DNA of 64,000 nt from Cognatundibacterium oligocarboniphilum (GCF_013377855.1 NZ_JABXYJ010000002.1:407222-471221); one strand, 5' to 3'. Positions 8,909 to 18,235 are shown, counted from the first letter of the stretch. Program-made: numbers and translations. Notes: generated from the sequence alone by a model not told the origin.

Positions 8909-10306
8909 TCAGAACTGAAAATATAAAAATGGAATCGCCTTTTGTCCGACCAGCACGATCACGGCATAGGTAAAGGTCATCACCGGCCAGATCATGCTCC
9001 AGCTCATGATACCCAGACCACCACGTTTTGCGATTCGGGTGGCGGGATACAGTACGCAGACCAGTCCCAGTGCAAAGGTCAGCAGGATGCTGGGACGCAG
9101 TGCGAGAATCACCTCATCCCCGATCGCCATGCCATTGAGCCCCAACTGCCCTGACCACATCGTCAGCGCATTATCAAACCCTGCGGCGCGAAAAATCGTC
9201 CAGGCAAACATCACCGCAAGCAGGGTCAGTGTGCGTGATGCAAAATCCGGCATGGACCAGCCGCGCTGGGTAAACGCCCGGTCACAACAGAGTGCCGCGC
9301 CGTGGATGAAGCCCCAGATCAGATAATTCCAATTATCGCCACCGTGCCATAAGCCGCCGATCGCCATGGTCAGCATCAGATTCACGTAAGTGCGCATCTG
9401 TCCGTGACGGTTGCCGCCAAGGCTGATATACAGGTAATCGCGCAGCCAGGAAGATAATGTCATGTGCCAGCGGCGCCAGAAATCCTGTATCGATACCGCC
9501 AGATAGGGATGATTGAAATTCTCTTCAAAACGAAAACCGAGCATCAGGCCAAGCCCGATCGCCATGGCGCTGTAACCAGCGAAATCGAAGTAGAGCTGCA
9601 GCGTGTACGCAAGACATCCAACCCATGCGTCGTAAAAGCCGGGATGCTTCAATCCGAATACCAGCGCCACCACCGGAGACAGCGTATCGGCAATCAGCAC
9701 TTTCATGGAAAAACCGATCATGAAGCGCCGCGCACCCAACGTGAACTGATCGAAAGAAAATACCCGCTCCCGTAATTCACGGTCAATGACTTTATAACGG
9801 ACGATCGGCCCCGCAATCAGATGCGGAAACATTGCCATATAAGCGCTGAAAGAAATGAAACTATACTGCGCCGGTACTGTTTTGCGCCGTACATCGACAA
9901 TATAGGAAATCGCGTGCAACACCGTGAATGACAGGCCGATCGGCAGCATCAGGTTTTCCCACGGAATGACCGGCATTTGCCTGCCCGTCAGAATCGTGTT
10001 AAGTGAGGCCACGACCATATTGGTGTATTTGTACCAGACCAGCGACACCAGATTCAGCACGATCGTTGCCGCCATCAGGCGGGTTTTGATTTTCTCGTCG
10101 CCTGCGCGGTCAATCAGTATCGCAGCCCCCCAGGCAAGGATGGTCAGCGCAATGATCAGCAACAGAAATTTAGGCGTCCACCAGGCATAAAACAGCCAAC
10201 TGCCGACCAGAAGGGTGTGATTGCGGTAATGCTGGGGCGTTATCAGATACAGCGCAAAAAACAGCGGCAGGAATAAAGTCAGAAATTCTAACGAGGCAAA
10301 TACCAT
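8909..10306 (-). CDS. AlgI-like MBOAT family O-acyltransferase (WssH-like)
   Basis: A 465-residue protein with about ten membrane segments. It carries the MBOAT signatures RRWHMTLSSWLRDYLYI and GLWHGGDNWNYLIWG; the His in the latter is the conserved catalytic residue of the family. AlgI-type proteins carry acetyl groups from the cytoplasm across the inner membrane to a periplasmic transferase. Length fits AlgI, WssH and PatA-type proteins. It sits between the AlgF-like and AlgJ-like genes with gaps of 20 and 9 bases. The substrate is inferred only from genomic context. Confidence 0.88.
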   Translation of the reverse strand: MVFASLEFLTLFLPLFFALYLITPQHYRNHTLLVGSWLFYAWWTPKFLLLIIALTILAWGAAILIDRAGDEKIKTRLMAATIVLNLVSLVWYKYTNMVVASLNTILTGRQMPVIPWENLMLPIGLSFTVLHAISYIVDVRRKTVPAQYSFISFSAYMAMFPHLIAGPIVRYKVIDRELRERVFSFDQFTLGARRFMIGFSMKVLIADTLSPVVALVFGLKHPGFYDAWVGCLAYTLQLYFDFAGYSAMAIGLGLMLGFRFEENFNHPYLAVSIQDFWRRWHMTLSSWLRDYLYISLGGNRHGQMRTYVNLMLTMAIGGLWHGGDNWNYLIWGFIHGAALCCDRAFTQRGWSMPDFASRTLTLLAVMFAWTIFRAAGFDNALTMWSGQLGLNGMAIGDEVILALRPSILLTFALGLVCVLYPATRIAKRGGLGIMSWSMIWPVMTFTYAVIVLVGQKAIPFLYFQF

Positions 10307-10326
10307 GGCAACAGCTCTGACTCAAA

Positions 10327-10983
10327 TCAGGAAGTAGTATCGCGGACAAAAAATGCCTGTCTGCCCTTTTTCGCTGGAATCACGATCACGCTGTAACGTT
10401 CCCCGGCCTGCAATTGCGACATGTCCACGGCAGCACCTGCCGGATCTGCACCGCAATGCGCCTGCACGGTCAGCGCTACCGGATTAACCAGACGGCGCTG
10501 CAATGCGGCGGGTTTCACGTTTTCAAAAATCATGGCGCCTTTGGCGCCACCAGTCAGCGAAGCAGCCGCACAGCTATCATCCAGATTCATCAGGGAAATG
10601 GAAGAACGCATCGCGTTAAAATCCGTCGGAGTTTCCCGAACCAGCAGACTATCAAGGCCGTTGGACTTGCTGACAACCGCGACGGTAATAAATTCACCGG
10701 GCTTGGCTACCAGCTCGACCGAATTTTTGCTGTTGCCTGACTGAACAGTCGCGTGCAGTTTGTCGCCCGCCTTCACCGGATAAAAACGGGAAGCGCGACC
10801 ATCATTTTTGATATCCAGACTGACTCTAGCATTGCCATTGACGACCGTCACTTTGTCCTGGCTGGCATTGAGAAAACGTACGAAGGACGAATCCTGCCCC
10901 GGGCCGGTTTCATACAATGGATTGTCGGCGTAGGCAGTCACAGAAAATGCAGAAACAAGAGCAGTCAGGATGAGCTTTTTCAT
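10327..10983 (-). CDS. AlgF-like periplasmic polysaccharide acetylation protein (WssG-like)
   Basis: A 218-residue exported protein. The start at 10983 gives a classic signal peptide (MKKLILTALVSAFSVTAYA); an upstream in-frame GTG at 11019 would bury it. The mature part has two beta-rich halves containing SFVRFLNAS and SISLMNLDD, with the 'KVTVVNG...' and 'RYSVIVIPA' strands typical of AlgF homologues. AlgF is needed for periplasmic O-acetylation together with AlgI and AlgJ; its chemistry is not settled. It lies 97 bases downstream of the SGNH-hydrolase gene and 20 bases upstream of the AlgI-like gene. Confidence 0.8.
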   Translation of the reverse strand: MKKLILTALVSAFSVTAYADNPLYETGPGQDSSFVRFLNASQDKVTVVNGNARVSLDIKNDGRASRFYPVKAGDKLHATVQSGNSKNSVELVAKPGEFITVAVVSKSNGLDSLLVRETPTDFNAMRSSISLMNLDDSCAAASLTGGAKGAMIFENVKPAALQRRLVNPVALTVQAHCGADPAGAAVDMSQLQAGERYSVIVIPAKKGRQAFFVRDTTS

Positions 10984-11080
10984 TTTTATTGTCGGTAGTT
11001 GCAGGTTCAGATGTGTCACATTTTTCAGATACAGGCTATGTCATGGACGCAGCCTGTATCCTTGCAGCCAGTATGACTGT

Positions 11081-11740
11081 TTATCGCTTGACCGTATTCA
11101 GAACTGCCGGGGAACTGATGGCATTGCCAATAGCAGCGCCCCATGCTTTGTAACCGGCATTGTCAAAGTGCTGACCATCAATCGTTCCCCATTCACCCGG
11201 CTTCGAGAGCGTCAGGGAGTCGACATAAGTGCACGGTGCAACGATTTCAGACAGGTAGCCGGACATTTCTTTGGCACGCGCAAAAGTCTTATTGAATTTA
11301 CCGCCCTCGGTTCCCCATGCAGGGCCAACCCAGGCACAGGCAACACCGTTATTTTTCACACCTTTGGTCAGACGGCTTACCTGCTGCCAGATCCATGTCT
11401 TTGGTAATTCCGGCTGACTGTAGGAAGCCATCGTATCGCCATTCACCACCACCACCAGATTCGGCTTGTAGGTCTTGATCAGTTCATTGAATGGCCGGGT
11501 CATGGCATCCTGACCGGTCTTCACCTCCACCGGACCGTCTTTGAGACGTACCGCTCCGCCACAGGAAGACTGCGTCTTCACCATCCACTCACCGGCGGCA
11601 ACACCGCAGGCTCCAAACGAATACACCACAGCGCCCTTATTCATCAGGTCATCATGCAGGGTGGTGATCAGATAATCGGGTGTTGACATATGGCTGTCGC
11701 CAATGATCAGTACGGTCAGTCCGGCTAAAAGTGCGCTCAT
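11081..11740 (-). CDS. SGNH/GDSL-type hydrolase or acyltransferase (WssF-like position)
   Basis: A 219-residue single-domain protein. LIIGDSHMS at residues 11-19 is the SGNH block I nucleophile, VVVNGD near residue 95 resembles block III (Asn), and DGQHFDNAGYKAWG near residue 190 supplies the Asp-His pair of block V. It leads the acetylation operon. In Pseudomonas fluorescens wss, the gene before the AlgF-like wssG is wssF, of similar size, proposed to supply acyl groups to WssGHI. No signal peptide is seen: the catalytic Ser falls within the first 20 residues and no in-frame upstream extension adds one. This suggests a cytoplasmic location unless the start is misread. Confidence 0.75.
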   Translation of the reverse strand: MSALLAGLTVLIIGDSHMSTPDYLITTLHDDLMNKGAVVYSFGACGVAAGEWMVKTQSSCGGAVRLKDGPVEVKTGQDAMTRPFNELIKTYKPNLVVVVNGDTMASYSQPELPKTWIWQQVSRLTKGVKNNGVACAWVGPAWGTEGGKFNKTFARAKEMSGYLSEIVAPCTYVDSLTLSKPGEWGTIDGQHFDNAGYKAWGAAIGNAISSPAVLNTVKR

Positions 11741-12142
11741 GGTAGATAAACTCGGATAATGGGGTTTGTACTCATTCCGTCAGCCACAGAGCAGATGCCA
11801 GATTGGCTAACGGAACACTTTTTTGTCCAGCAAGTAATTGTTTCAAGCTTGCATTATAAGTAGGAAGCGTGTTTTTGATACTGACAGAAGAGCAACTTTT
11901 TCAAGTTGAATTACTTTTTTTTACAAATTCACAAAAATTAACAAGTCTGAACAAGCCGAAACTCGCCCGTTTCCCAAAAACCATTTTTCCGCTCTTTTTC
12001 TCCGATCTTTTTTTGAAAAACATCGTAATATCCTGTACAAAGAGTACTTCCCCTGAATTTAATATGGGGGAGCAGTCGTAATCCCTTATAATGAAGCAGT
12101 TATGACAGGCGGCGGCAAGCTATCTTGCTGCCCGTTTTATTT
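11741..12142. other. Divergent intergenic region, acetylation operon / argF
   Basis: About 400 bases without a credible gene. A TATAAT box on the minus strand (11858-11853) sits upstream of the leader hairpin and could drive the acetylation operon, although its -35 is poor. On the plus strand a TATAAT at 12087-12092 lies 50 bases before argF, also with a weak -35. The middle (about 11890-12000) is rich in A and T runs. A 70-codon open frame there lacks coding character. Confidence 0.5.
11775..11815 (-). promoter_or_regulatory. Long 5'-leader hairpin of the acetylation operon
   Basis: Two 12-base arms (11775-11786 and 11804-11815) flank a 17-base loop. In the minus-strand RNA all twelve positions pair, one of them as a U-G wobble; on the plus strand the same position is an A-C mismatch. 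This favours a function in the minus-strand transcript. It lies 35-75 bases before the start of the SGNH gene and has no T-tract, so it is not a terminator. Confidence 0.5.
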
Positions 12143-13057
12143 ATGGCCATCAAACATTATCTGCAATTTTCTGATTTCACGCTGTCTGAATACGAGTATC
12201 TGATGCAGCGTGCTCGCGTCATCAAGCAACGTTTCAAAGCTTACCAGACCTATCATCCCCTGCTGGATCGGACACTGGTCATGGTATTTGAAAAAAATTC
12301 CACCCGCACCCGCCTGTCGTTCGAAGCAGGCATGCACCAGCTCGGCGGTGCAGCGATCTACCTCAATACCCGCGACAGCCAGCTGGGGCGGGGCGAACCG
12401 GTGGAAGATGCAGGTCAGGTTATGTCCCGCATGTGCGACATCATCATGATCCGCACGTTTGAGCAGGAAATGATTGAACGTTTTGCGGCAAATTCCCGCG
12501 TGCCTGTGATTAACGGCCTGACCAATCAGCATCATCCCTGCCAGGTACTGGCCGATGTCTTTACGTATATAGAGCACCGCGGTTCGATTACCGGCAAGAA
12601 AGTAGCCTGGGTCGGCGATGCCAACAACATGCTGTATTCCTGGCTGCAGGCAGCCCAGGTATTCAATTTTCATCTGCATGTCTCTACCCCGAAGGGTTAT
12701 GACATGGATATGTCGCTGGTGGCTGCAGATAACCGCCATTACACCCTGTTCGCCCATCCATCCGATGCCTGCGAAGGTGTTGACCTGGTCAATACCGACG
12801 TCTGGACCAGCATGGGTTACGAAGCAGAGAATCAGGCGCGTCTGAAAGCTTTCGATGGCTGGATCGTGGATGAGGCAAAAATGGCACGCGCCAATCCCGA
12901 TGCGTTATTCATGCATTGCCTGCCCGCCCATCGCGGCGAGGAAGTATCCGCTGGCGTCATCGACGGTCCGCAATCTGTAGTCTGGGATGAAGCAGAAAAC
13001 CGGCTGCACGTACAAAAAGCATTGCTGGAATATCTTGTGGTAGGGGAAATACGATGA
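12143..13057 (+). CDS. argF: Ornithine carbamoyltransferase
   Basis: A 304-residue enzyme making citrulline from ornithine and carbamoyl phosphate in arginine synthesis. The carbamoyl-phosphate site FEKNSTRTR, the HHPCQ motif and the ornithine-site HCLPAHRGEE loop are all present. The start at 12143 (MAIKHYLQF) fits the family; a longer in-frame start at 12125 adds six unlikely residues. The end overlaps a VOC-family gene by 4 bases (ATGA), and argG follows, so this is a small arginine cluster. Confidence 0.97.
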   Translation: MAIKHYLQFSDFTLSEYEYLMQRARVIKQRFKAYQTYHPLLDRTLVMVFEKNSTRTRLSFEAGMHQLGGAAIYLNTRDSQLGRGEPVEDAGQVMSRMCDIIMIRTFEQEMIERFAANSRVPVINGLTNQHHPCQVLADVFTYIEHRGSITGKKVAWVGDANNMLYSWLQAAQVFNFHLHVSTPKGYDMDMSLVAADNRHYTLFAHPSDACEGVDLVNTDVWTSMGYEAENQARLKAFDGWIVDEAKMARANPDALFMHCLPAHRGEEVSAGVIDGPQSVVWDEAENRLHVQKALLEYLVVGEIR

Positions 13058-13452
13058 TTGATCACAGCGGTATTACCGTCAGCGATTATCCGCGCAGCAA
13101 ATCGTTTTATACTCAGGCGCTGAATGCACTTGGTTACCAGTTGCTGGTTGAGGTACCGGCAGCGGTAACCGGCACCACGGATGTCGCCGGTTTTGGTGAA
13201 GCGCCGAAACCCGATTTCTGGCTGTCCAGAGCCACCCCGCAAAAACCCGCGCATCAGCAGCCGGTGCATTTTGCATTTCGCGCCGGCAGCCGCGCTCAGG
13301 TCGATGCGTTTTATCATGCCGCTCTGGCAGCTGGCGGTCGCGACAATGGCGCCCCAGGACTGCGACCTCATTATCATCCGGATTACTATGGCGCTTTTGT
13401 GCTGGATCCGGATGGACATAACATCGAAGCGGTCTGTCACGCACCGCGATAA
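13054..13452 (+). CDS. VOC (glyoxalase/bleomycin-resistance fold) family protein
   Basis: A 132-residue vicinal-oxygen-chelate protein: HSGITVSDYPRSKSFYTQAL near the N-terminus, HFAFRAGSR in the middle and the YYGAFVLDPDGHNIEAVCH C-terminal strand pair. The N-terminal His, central His and C-terminal Glu are at metal-ligand positions. The reaction is unknown; members include glyoxalase-like enzymes and ligand-binding proteins. Its start codon overlaps the argF stop, which suggests co-translation, but no arginine-related function is known to me. Confidence 0.88.
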   Translation: MIDHSGITVSDYPRSKSFYTQALNALGYQLLVEVPAAVTGTTDVAGFGEAPKPDFWLSRATPQKPAHQQPVHFAFRAGSRAQVDAFYHAALAAGGRDNGAPGLRPHYHPDYYGAFVLDPDGHNIEAVCHAPR

Positions 13453-13524
13453 TCTCACTACCTTTTATTGAAGCATCCGATACTGATTTCATACTAGTCC
13501 CACTGCAATTTCTGAAAGAACATC

Positions 13525-14757
13525 ATGAGCGATATTAAGAAAGTCGTCCTCGCCTATTCCGGCGGCCTGGATACCTCGGTAATCCTGAAGTGGCTGCAAG
13601 ACAATTATCAATGCGAGATCGTGACCTTCACGGCCGACCTCGGTCAGGGTGAAGAGCTGGAACCGGCACGCGCCAAAGCCATCAAATTCGGCATTAAGCC
13701 GGAAAATATTTACATCGACGATGTGCGTGAAGAATTCGTGCGCGATTTCGTGTTTCCGATGTTCCGTGCCAACACCATTTACGAAGGTGAATATCTGCTC
13801 GGCACCTCGATCGCCCGTCCGCTGATCGCCAAACGTCTGATCGACATCGCAAAAGAAACCGGTGCCGATGCGATCTCTCACGGTGCGACAGGCAAAGGCA
13901 ATGATCAGGTGCGTTTTGAACTCGGTGCCTATGCCCTGATGCCGAATGTCAAAATCATCGCCCCATGGCGCGAATGGGATCTGCTGTCACGCGAAAAACT
14001 GCTGAAATATGCAGAGGATGCCGGTATCGACATCGACATGAAACACAAAAACGGCGGCGCACCTTACTCAATGGATGCCAACCTGTTGCACATCAGCTTT
14101 GAAGGTCGTCATCTGGAAAACCCGAGCGCCGAGGCCGAGGAAAGCATGTGGCGCTGGACCGTCAGCCCGGAACAGGCACCAGACGCACCGGAATATCTGG
14201 ACATCGAATTTGAACGCGGCGACATCGTTGCTCTGAATGGCAAACGCCTGTCTCCAGCCGCTGTCCTGACCGAGCTGAACCGCCTCGGCGGCAAGCATGG
14301 CATTGGCCGTCTGGATCTGGTAGAAAACCGCTATGTCGGCATGAAATCCCGCGGCTGCTACGAAACCCCGGGCGGCACCATCATGCTGCGAGCACACCGT
14401 GCGATCGAATCGATCACGCTGGACCGTGAAGTCGCGCACCTGAAAGATGACCTGATGCCGCGTTACGCCAGCATGATTTATAACGGCTACTGGTGGGCGC
14501 CAGAGCGTGTCGCGTTGCAGACACTGATCGATCATACCCAGCAGACTGTGAATGGCTGGGTGCGCGTGAAGCTCTACAAAGGCAATGTGATCACCGTCGC
14601 CCGTGACTCCAAAACAGATTCCCTGTTCGACATGAACATTGCAACTTTCGATGAAGATGGCGGTGCGTATAACCAGGCGGATGCCGGTGGCTTCATCAAG
14701 CTGAATGCCTTACGGATGCGCATTGCAGCAAACGCCCGCGCAAAACGCGGTCAGTAA
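13525..14757 (+). CDS. argG: Argininosuccinate synthase
   Basis: A 410-residue enzyme condensing citrulline and aspartate with ATP. The N-type ATP pyrophosphatase P-loop AYSGGLDTS is at residues 10-18. [10 protein letters not shown] (citrulline/aspartate site) and [10 protein letters not shown] (tetramer and substrate region) are also clear. Length is normal. It lies 70 bases after the VOC gene in the argF-VOC-argG cluster and is followed by an intrinsic terminator. Confidence 0.97.
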   Translation: MSDIKKVVLAYSGGLDTSVILKWLQDNYQCEIVTFTADLGQGEELEPARAKAIKFGIKPENIYIDDVREEFVRDFVFPMFRANTIYEGEYLLGTSIARPLIAKRLIDIAKETGADAISHGATGKGNDQVRFELGAYALMPNVKIIAPWREWDLLSREKLLKYAEDAGIDIDMKHKNGGAPYSMDANLLHISFEGRHLENPSAEAEESMWRWTVSPEQAPDAPEYLDIEFERGDIVALNGKRLSPAAVLTELNRLGGKHGIGRLDLVENRYVGMKSRGCYETPGGTIMLRAHRAIESITLDREVAHLKDDLMPRYASMIYNGYWWAPERVALQTLIDHTQQTVNGWVRVKLYKGNVITVARDSKTDSLFDMNIATFDEDGGAYNQADAGGFIKLNALRMRIAANARAKRGQ

Positions 14758-14782
14758 TCCTCCCGTTCAGCATCACACCGAT

Positions 14783-14815
14783 ACGGCCTGCCAGATTATC
14801 TGCGGGCCGTTTTTT
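14783..14815 (+). terminator. Intrinsic terminator after argG
   Basis: An ACGGCC/GGCCGT outer stem with an inner CAGA/TCTG pairing is followed by six T. It separates argG from ppnP, which begins 22 bases later. Confidence 0.75.
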
Positions 14816-14836
14816 CAGGATATTTCAGGATATTTT

Positions 14837-15154
14837 ATGAGTACTCAATTCGATCAGGTCAGCGTCGTCAAAAAAGCCAATATCTATTTTGATGGCAAAT
14901 GCGTTTCCCATACCGTGTTGCTGGCCGACGGCAGCAAAAAAACGATAGGCGTGATTTTTCCATCCAGCCTGGTATTCAATACGGCAGCCGCAGAAATCAT
15001 GGAACTGAATGCAGGCAAATGCCGCATCCGCCTCAAAGGCGGCGACACTTGGGACAGCTATGAAGGCGGGCAGCAATTCAGTGTGCCGGCCAATTCCAGC
15101 TTTGAGATTGAAACGCTGGAAACGCTGGACTATGTATGCCACTTCGTCGCATAA
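14837..15154 (+). CDS. ppnP: Pyrimidine/purine nucleoside phosphorylase (PpnP, DUF1255)
   Basis: A 105-residue cupin-fold protein of the PpnP/YaiE family: [42 protein letters not shown] and the ending YVCHFVA. PpnP phosphorolyses a range of nucleosides to base and ribose 1-phosphate. An AGGA ribosome site lies just upstream of the chosen ATG. It lies between two terminators, so it either has its own promoter inside the argG terminator region or depends on read-through. Confidence 0.92.
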   Translation: MSTQFDQVSVVKKANIYFDGKCVSHTVLLADGSKKTIGVIFPSSLVFNTAAAEIMELNAGKCRIRLKGGDTWDSYEGGQQFSVPANSSFEIETLETLDYVCHFVA

Positions 15155-15206
15155 AGACAATCCAGAAAACAGGCGCAGCAACGGCATAACGACTGCCATC
15201 AACTAA

Positions 15207-15237
15207 TAAAAAAAGGGATGTGATGCATCCCTTTTTT
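15207..15237. terminator. Bidirectional intrinsic terminator between ppnP and murJ
   Basis: A GGGATG/CATCCC stem with a 5-base loop is flanked by seven A and six T. The flanking genes converge on it. Confidence 0.85.
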
Positions 15238-15296
15238 AATACGGCACAGCAAAGCGCTCAGAGTCAGACCGGCAAACAGACAGAGAGACGGGCAGC

Positions 15297-16850
15297 TCAG
15301 ACTTTGGTCGTTTTTTTGAAATCACGCGGACGGAATCCCATCACGCCCAATGCGGCAAAATAGGCCGCGGCAGACGCCAGAATCAGCAACGCAAGTGCAC
15401 CGGCACGCAGTATGGGCGTATGTTTCATCTCCAGCCAGTGAAACTGGTCCGAGATCCAGGATGATACCGCTGCCATCAGCAGCAACGCCGCCGTCAGCTT
15501 CAACAGGAACATGCCCCAGCCTTTTTGTGGATGAAAAATACCGCGGCGGCGCAGACCAATGAACAGCAGCAAGGCATTCACGCAAGCACCCAGCCCGACT
15601 GATAGTGCCAGCCCGGCGTGGGCAATCCACGGTACAAACACCAGATTCATGAGCTGCGTTGCAATCATGACGCTGACGGCGATTTTGACCGGTGTACGGA
15701 TATCCTGCCGTGCATAGAAGCCCGGCGCAAGAATTTTCACCACAATCAGGCCAATCAGCCCGATACCGTAGGAAACCAGGGCTTTGGACGTCATTTGTAC
15801 TGCATGAGCGTCAAATTTCTGATGATGGAACAGGGTTGCAGTCAGCGCTTCGGGAATCGTTGCCAACGCCACCGCAGCCGGCATCGCCAGTAAAAAGGTC
15901 AGGCGCAGACCCCAGTCCAGTAAGGCCGAATATTCTTCCGTATCGCCATCGGCATTCGCCTTCGACAAACCCGGCAACAGGATCGTGCCCAGCGCAACAC
16001 CCAGTAATGCCGTCGGAAACTCCATCAGACGGTCGGCACTTGCGAGCCAGCTGGTGCTGCCCTCGACCATTTTGGAGGCCAGACTGGTATTGATCAGAAT
16101 ACTGATCTGCGATGCCGACACCGCCAGAATGGCAGGCAGCATGTTGCGCACAATCCGCCGTACGCCTTCATCCTGCCAGGCCGTGCCGGGCCGCCAGCCA
16201 ATGCGTGGCAACATACCTATCCTGATCAGCGCCGGCACCTGAATCGCCATCTGCAACACGCCGCCGACAAACACTGCAATCGCCAGCGCGTAAATCGGCT
16301 GCTCCAGATAACGCGACAACCAAAGCGAACCCGCAATCGAACTCAGGTTATAAACAACCGGAGTAAACGCCGGAATTTTAAATTCGCGCCAGGTATTCAG
16401 GATGCCGCCAGCCAGCGCCACCATGGACATAAAGCCGATGTAAGGAAACATGATGCGCGTCATCACCACGCTGGCATGAAACACGGCTGGCCGGTCCAGC
16501 AAGCCGTTGGCCGCCACATACAGAATCACCGGCGCGCCGACGATACCGAGCGCGCAGGTCAGCAGCAACGCCCAGGTCAGCAGAGTACCGACGTGATCGA
16601 CCAGGTCTTTGGTAGCGCCTTCCCCTTTCTGGGTTTTATATTCGGCCAGAATCGGCACGAACGCCTGGGCAAAAGCGCCTTCGGCAAATAAGCGCCGCAA
16701 CAGATTGGGAATGCGGAAAGCGATATTGAAGGCATCGGACAGGGCATTGGCCCCAAACTGCGAATTGATCAGAATATCGCGGGCCAGACCGGTAATACGT
16801 GACAGCATGGTCATGCCGCTGATGGAGGCAAGGGTTTTTAATAAATTCAT
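15297..16850 (-). CDS. murJ: Lipid II flippase MurJ (MviN)
   Basis: A 517-residue protein with about 14 membrane segments, of the MOP-exporter superfamily. The N-terminal block SGMTMLSRITGLARD...FRIPNLLRRLFAEGAFAQAFVP is the MurJ signature, with the Arg residues needed for lipid II binding. It flips lipid-linked peptidoglycan precursor to the periplasm and is normally essential. It is transcribed alone; the start is 178 bases from the divergent serine hydrolase gene. Confidence 0.96.
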   Translation of the reverse strand: MNLLKTLASISGMTMLSRITGLARDILINSQFGANALSDAFNIAFRIPNLLRRLFAEGAFAQAFVPILAEYKTQKGEGATKDLVDHVGTLLTWALLLTCALGIVGAPVILYVAANGLLDRPAVFHASVVMTRIMFPYIGFMSMVALAGGILNTWREFKIPAFTPVVYNLSSIAGSLWLSRYLEQPIYALAIAVFVGGVLQMAIQVPALIRIGMLPRIGWRPGTAWQDEGVRRIVRNMLPAILAVSASQISILINTSLASKMVEGSTSWLASADRLMEFPTALLGVALGTILLPGLSKANADGDTEEYSALLDWGLRLTFLLAMPAAVALATIPEALTATLFHHQKFDAHAVQMTSKALVSYGIGLIGLIVVKILAPGFYARQDIRTPVKIAVSVMIATQLMNLVFVPWIAHAGLALSVGLGACVNALLLFIGLRRRGIFHPQKGWGMFLLKLTAALLLMAAVSSWISDQFHWLEMKHTPILRAGALALLILASAAAYFAALGVMGFRPRDFKKTTKV

Positions 16851-17027
16851 GGTGCGGCATTATAGCCCGACACACCGCGGTTAACTCAGCCGGCCGCCGG
16901 GACAGCAACAGGAAAATACTGCGACAGGGAACGTCGATGCAGCGCCCGGCATCATCCTTTGCTACACTGCGCATCACAACCTGCAAGGTTATCCTCACAC
17001 CGTCCGAATGTTGCCAGGAGTCCGCTG

Positions 17028-18179
17028 ATGCTGCCAATGACAGATTTTTCCATGACTGTTTTTTCATCTGTGTCATTGCTGCGGCAAACACTACAGCAAC
17101 GGCTGTGGCGCAGCACGGGCCGTTCTCCGATGCTGCTGGCCTGGCTGCTGATGTTATGCAGCATCCCGTTCCAGCCATTGCAGGCAAAGGAAAACAGTGC
17201 ACTGGAGACTGCCGCCAGCCAGCTGGAGCAATCCGGATTCCGCGGCATGGTGCTGGCAGCACGCGGCGACCATGTGTATTTGCAAAAAAGTCTGGGAACC
17301 GCTGGCAACCTGAAACGCCCTTTCCGCTTCGCCTCGGTCACCAAGCAGATGACCGCGATTCTGGTGATGCAGGAAGTCGAGGCTGGTCGCCTGCAGCTCG
17401 ATGCACCACTGGCTAATTACTGGCCCGATTATCCGAATCCGGCGGCGCGTAAGGCGACCCTGCGCCAGTTGCTGATGCATTATTCCGGCCTGTTCAATGA
17501 AAACGCAGCACCAACCTTCCACATGCTCAATGCCAACAATGGCGACAACATGCAGGCATTTGCCAGCGGCATCTGCGCCGGACCGATGAATAGTGCGCCC
17601 GGCAGCCGCTTTGATTACAACAACTGTGATTATCTGGTGCTCGGTGCCCTGCTCGAAAAAATCACCCGCCAGCCGTTTGTACAATTGCTGGAGCAACGCA
17701 TCTTTAAACCGGCGGGTATGAATTCCGCCGGCCTATACCAGGCAGCCATGCCGGATAATCCGGCGCATCTGCACGGCACGCTGGGCGGTCAGCCGGAACC
17801 GGAAGTCAATCTCGCCAGCTACGGCGCGGCAGGCTCCACTTACGGCATGCTGGGTGACCTGCTGGCATTTGACCGCGCATTGATCCGCGGCAAGCTGCTG
17901 TCGACTGCTTCGCGCGCTGAAATGACTCGCCCCAATGCCACCGGCGGCGCACTCGGCGTCTGGGTTTATCCGTTCAAAGGTGCCAGCGAGACCAACCCGA
18001 CCGTGATTGTCGAACGCCAGGGCTGGATCGCCGGAGTACGCATTCTGAACCTGGTCGATCTGCAGACAGAAAATATCCTGATTCTGGTCAGCACCAACGG
18101 CGACCTCGATCTGACCCAGACCTGGGCCAATCAGGGACCAGCCGCACCGCTGCTGAAGGCGCTGATCGAAACCAGATAA
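17028..18179 (+). CDS. Exported serine hydrolase, class C beta-lactamase / DD-peptidase fold
   Basis: A 383-residue protein with an N-terminal hydrophobic segment (about residues 35-50) as signal or anchor. Motifs are SVTK (SxxK nucleophile, about residue 105) and YNN (YxN, about 202). A typical KTG is absent; the late VERQGWIAG region holds that position. The family includes AmpC-like enzymes, esterases and peptidases, so antibiotic resistance should not be assumed. The ATG at 17028 has AGGAG 9 bases upstream; in-frame codons before it would add a non-coding-looking stretch. It stands alone between murJ and the Lrp-type regulator. Confidence 0.85.
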   Translation: MLPMTDFSMTVFSSVSLLRQTLQQRLWRSTGRSPMLLAWLLMLCSIPFQPLQAKENSALETAASQLEQSGFRGMVLAARGDHVYLQKSLGTAGNLKRPFRFASVTKQMTAILVMQEVEAGRLQLDAPLANYWPDYPNPAARKATLRQLLMHYSGLFNENAAPTFHMLNANNGDNMQAFASGICAGPMNSAPGSRFDYNNCDYLVLGALLEKITRQPFVQLLEQRIFKPAGMNSAGLYQAAMPDNPAHLHGTLGGQPEPEVNLASYGAAGSTYGMLGDLLAFDRALIRGKLLSTASRAEMTRPNATGGALGVWVYPFKGASETNPTVIVERQGWIAGVRILNLVDLQTENILILVSTNGDLDLTQTWANQGPAAPLLKALIETR

Positions 18180-18235
18180 TACTGCCGCCACAGACGGTAA
18201 AAACCTTCCGGGTGTTGTCAGGGCATTTCCGCCCC

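Noticed and set aside
7754..11740. An alginate biosynthesis operon
   Set aside because: The AlgI/AlgJ/AlgF-like genes are present but there is no alginate polymerase, epimerase, lyase or porin. The WssF-position gene and nearby bcs genes favour another polymer.
11869..12081. A 70-codon plus-strand frame between the acetylation operon and argF
   Set aside because: Low-complexity AT-rich translation, no ribosome site and no family resemblance.
17028..18179. An antibiotic-resistance beta-lactamase
   Set aside because: Only the general serine-hydrolase fold motifs are present; the KTG-type motif is atypical and many such proteins are esterases or peptidases.
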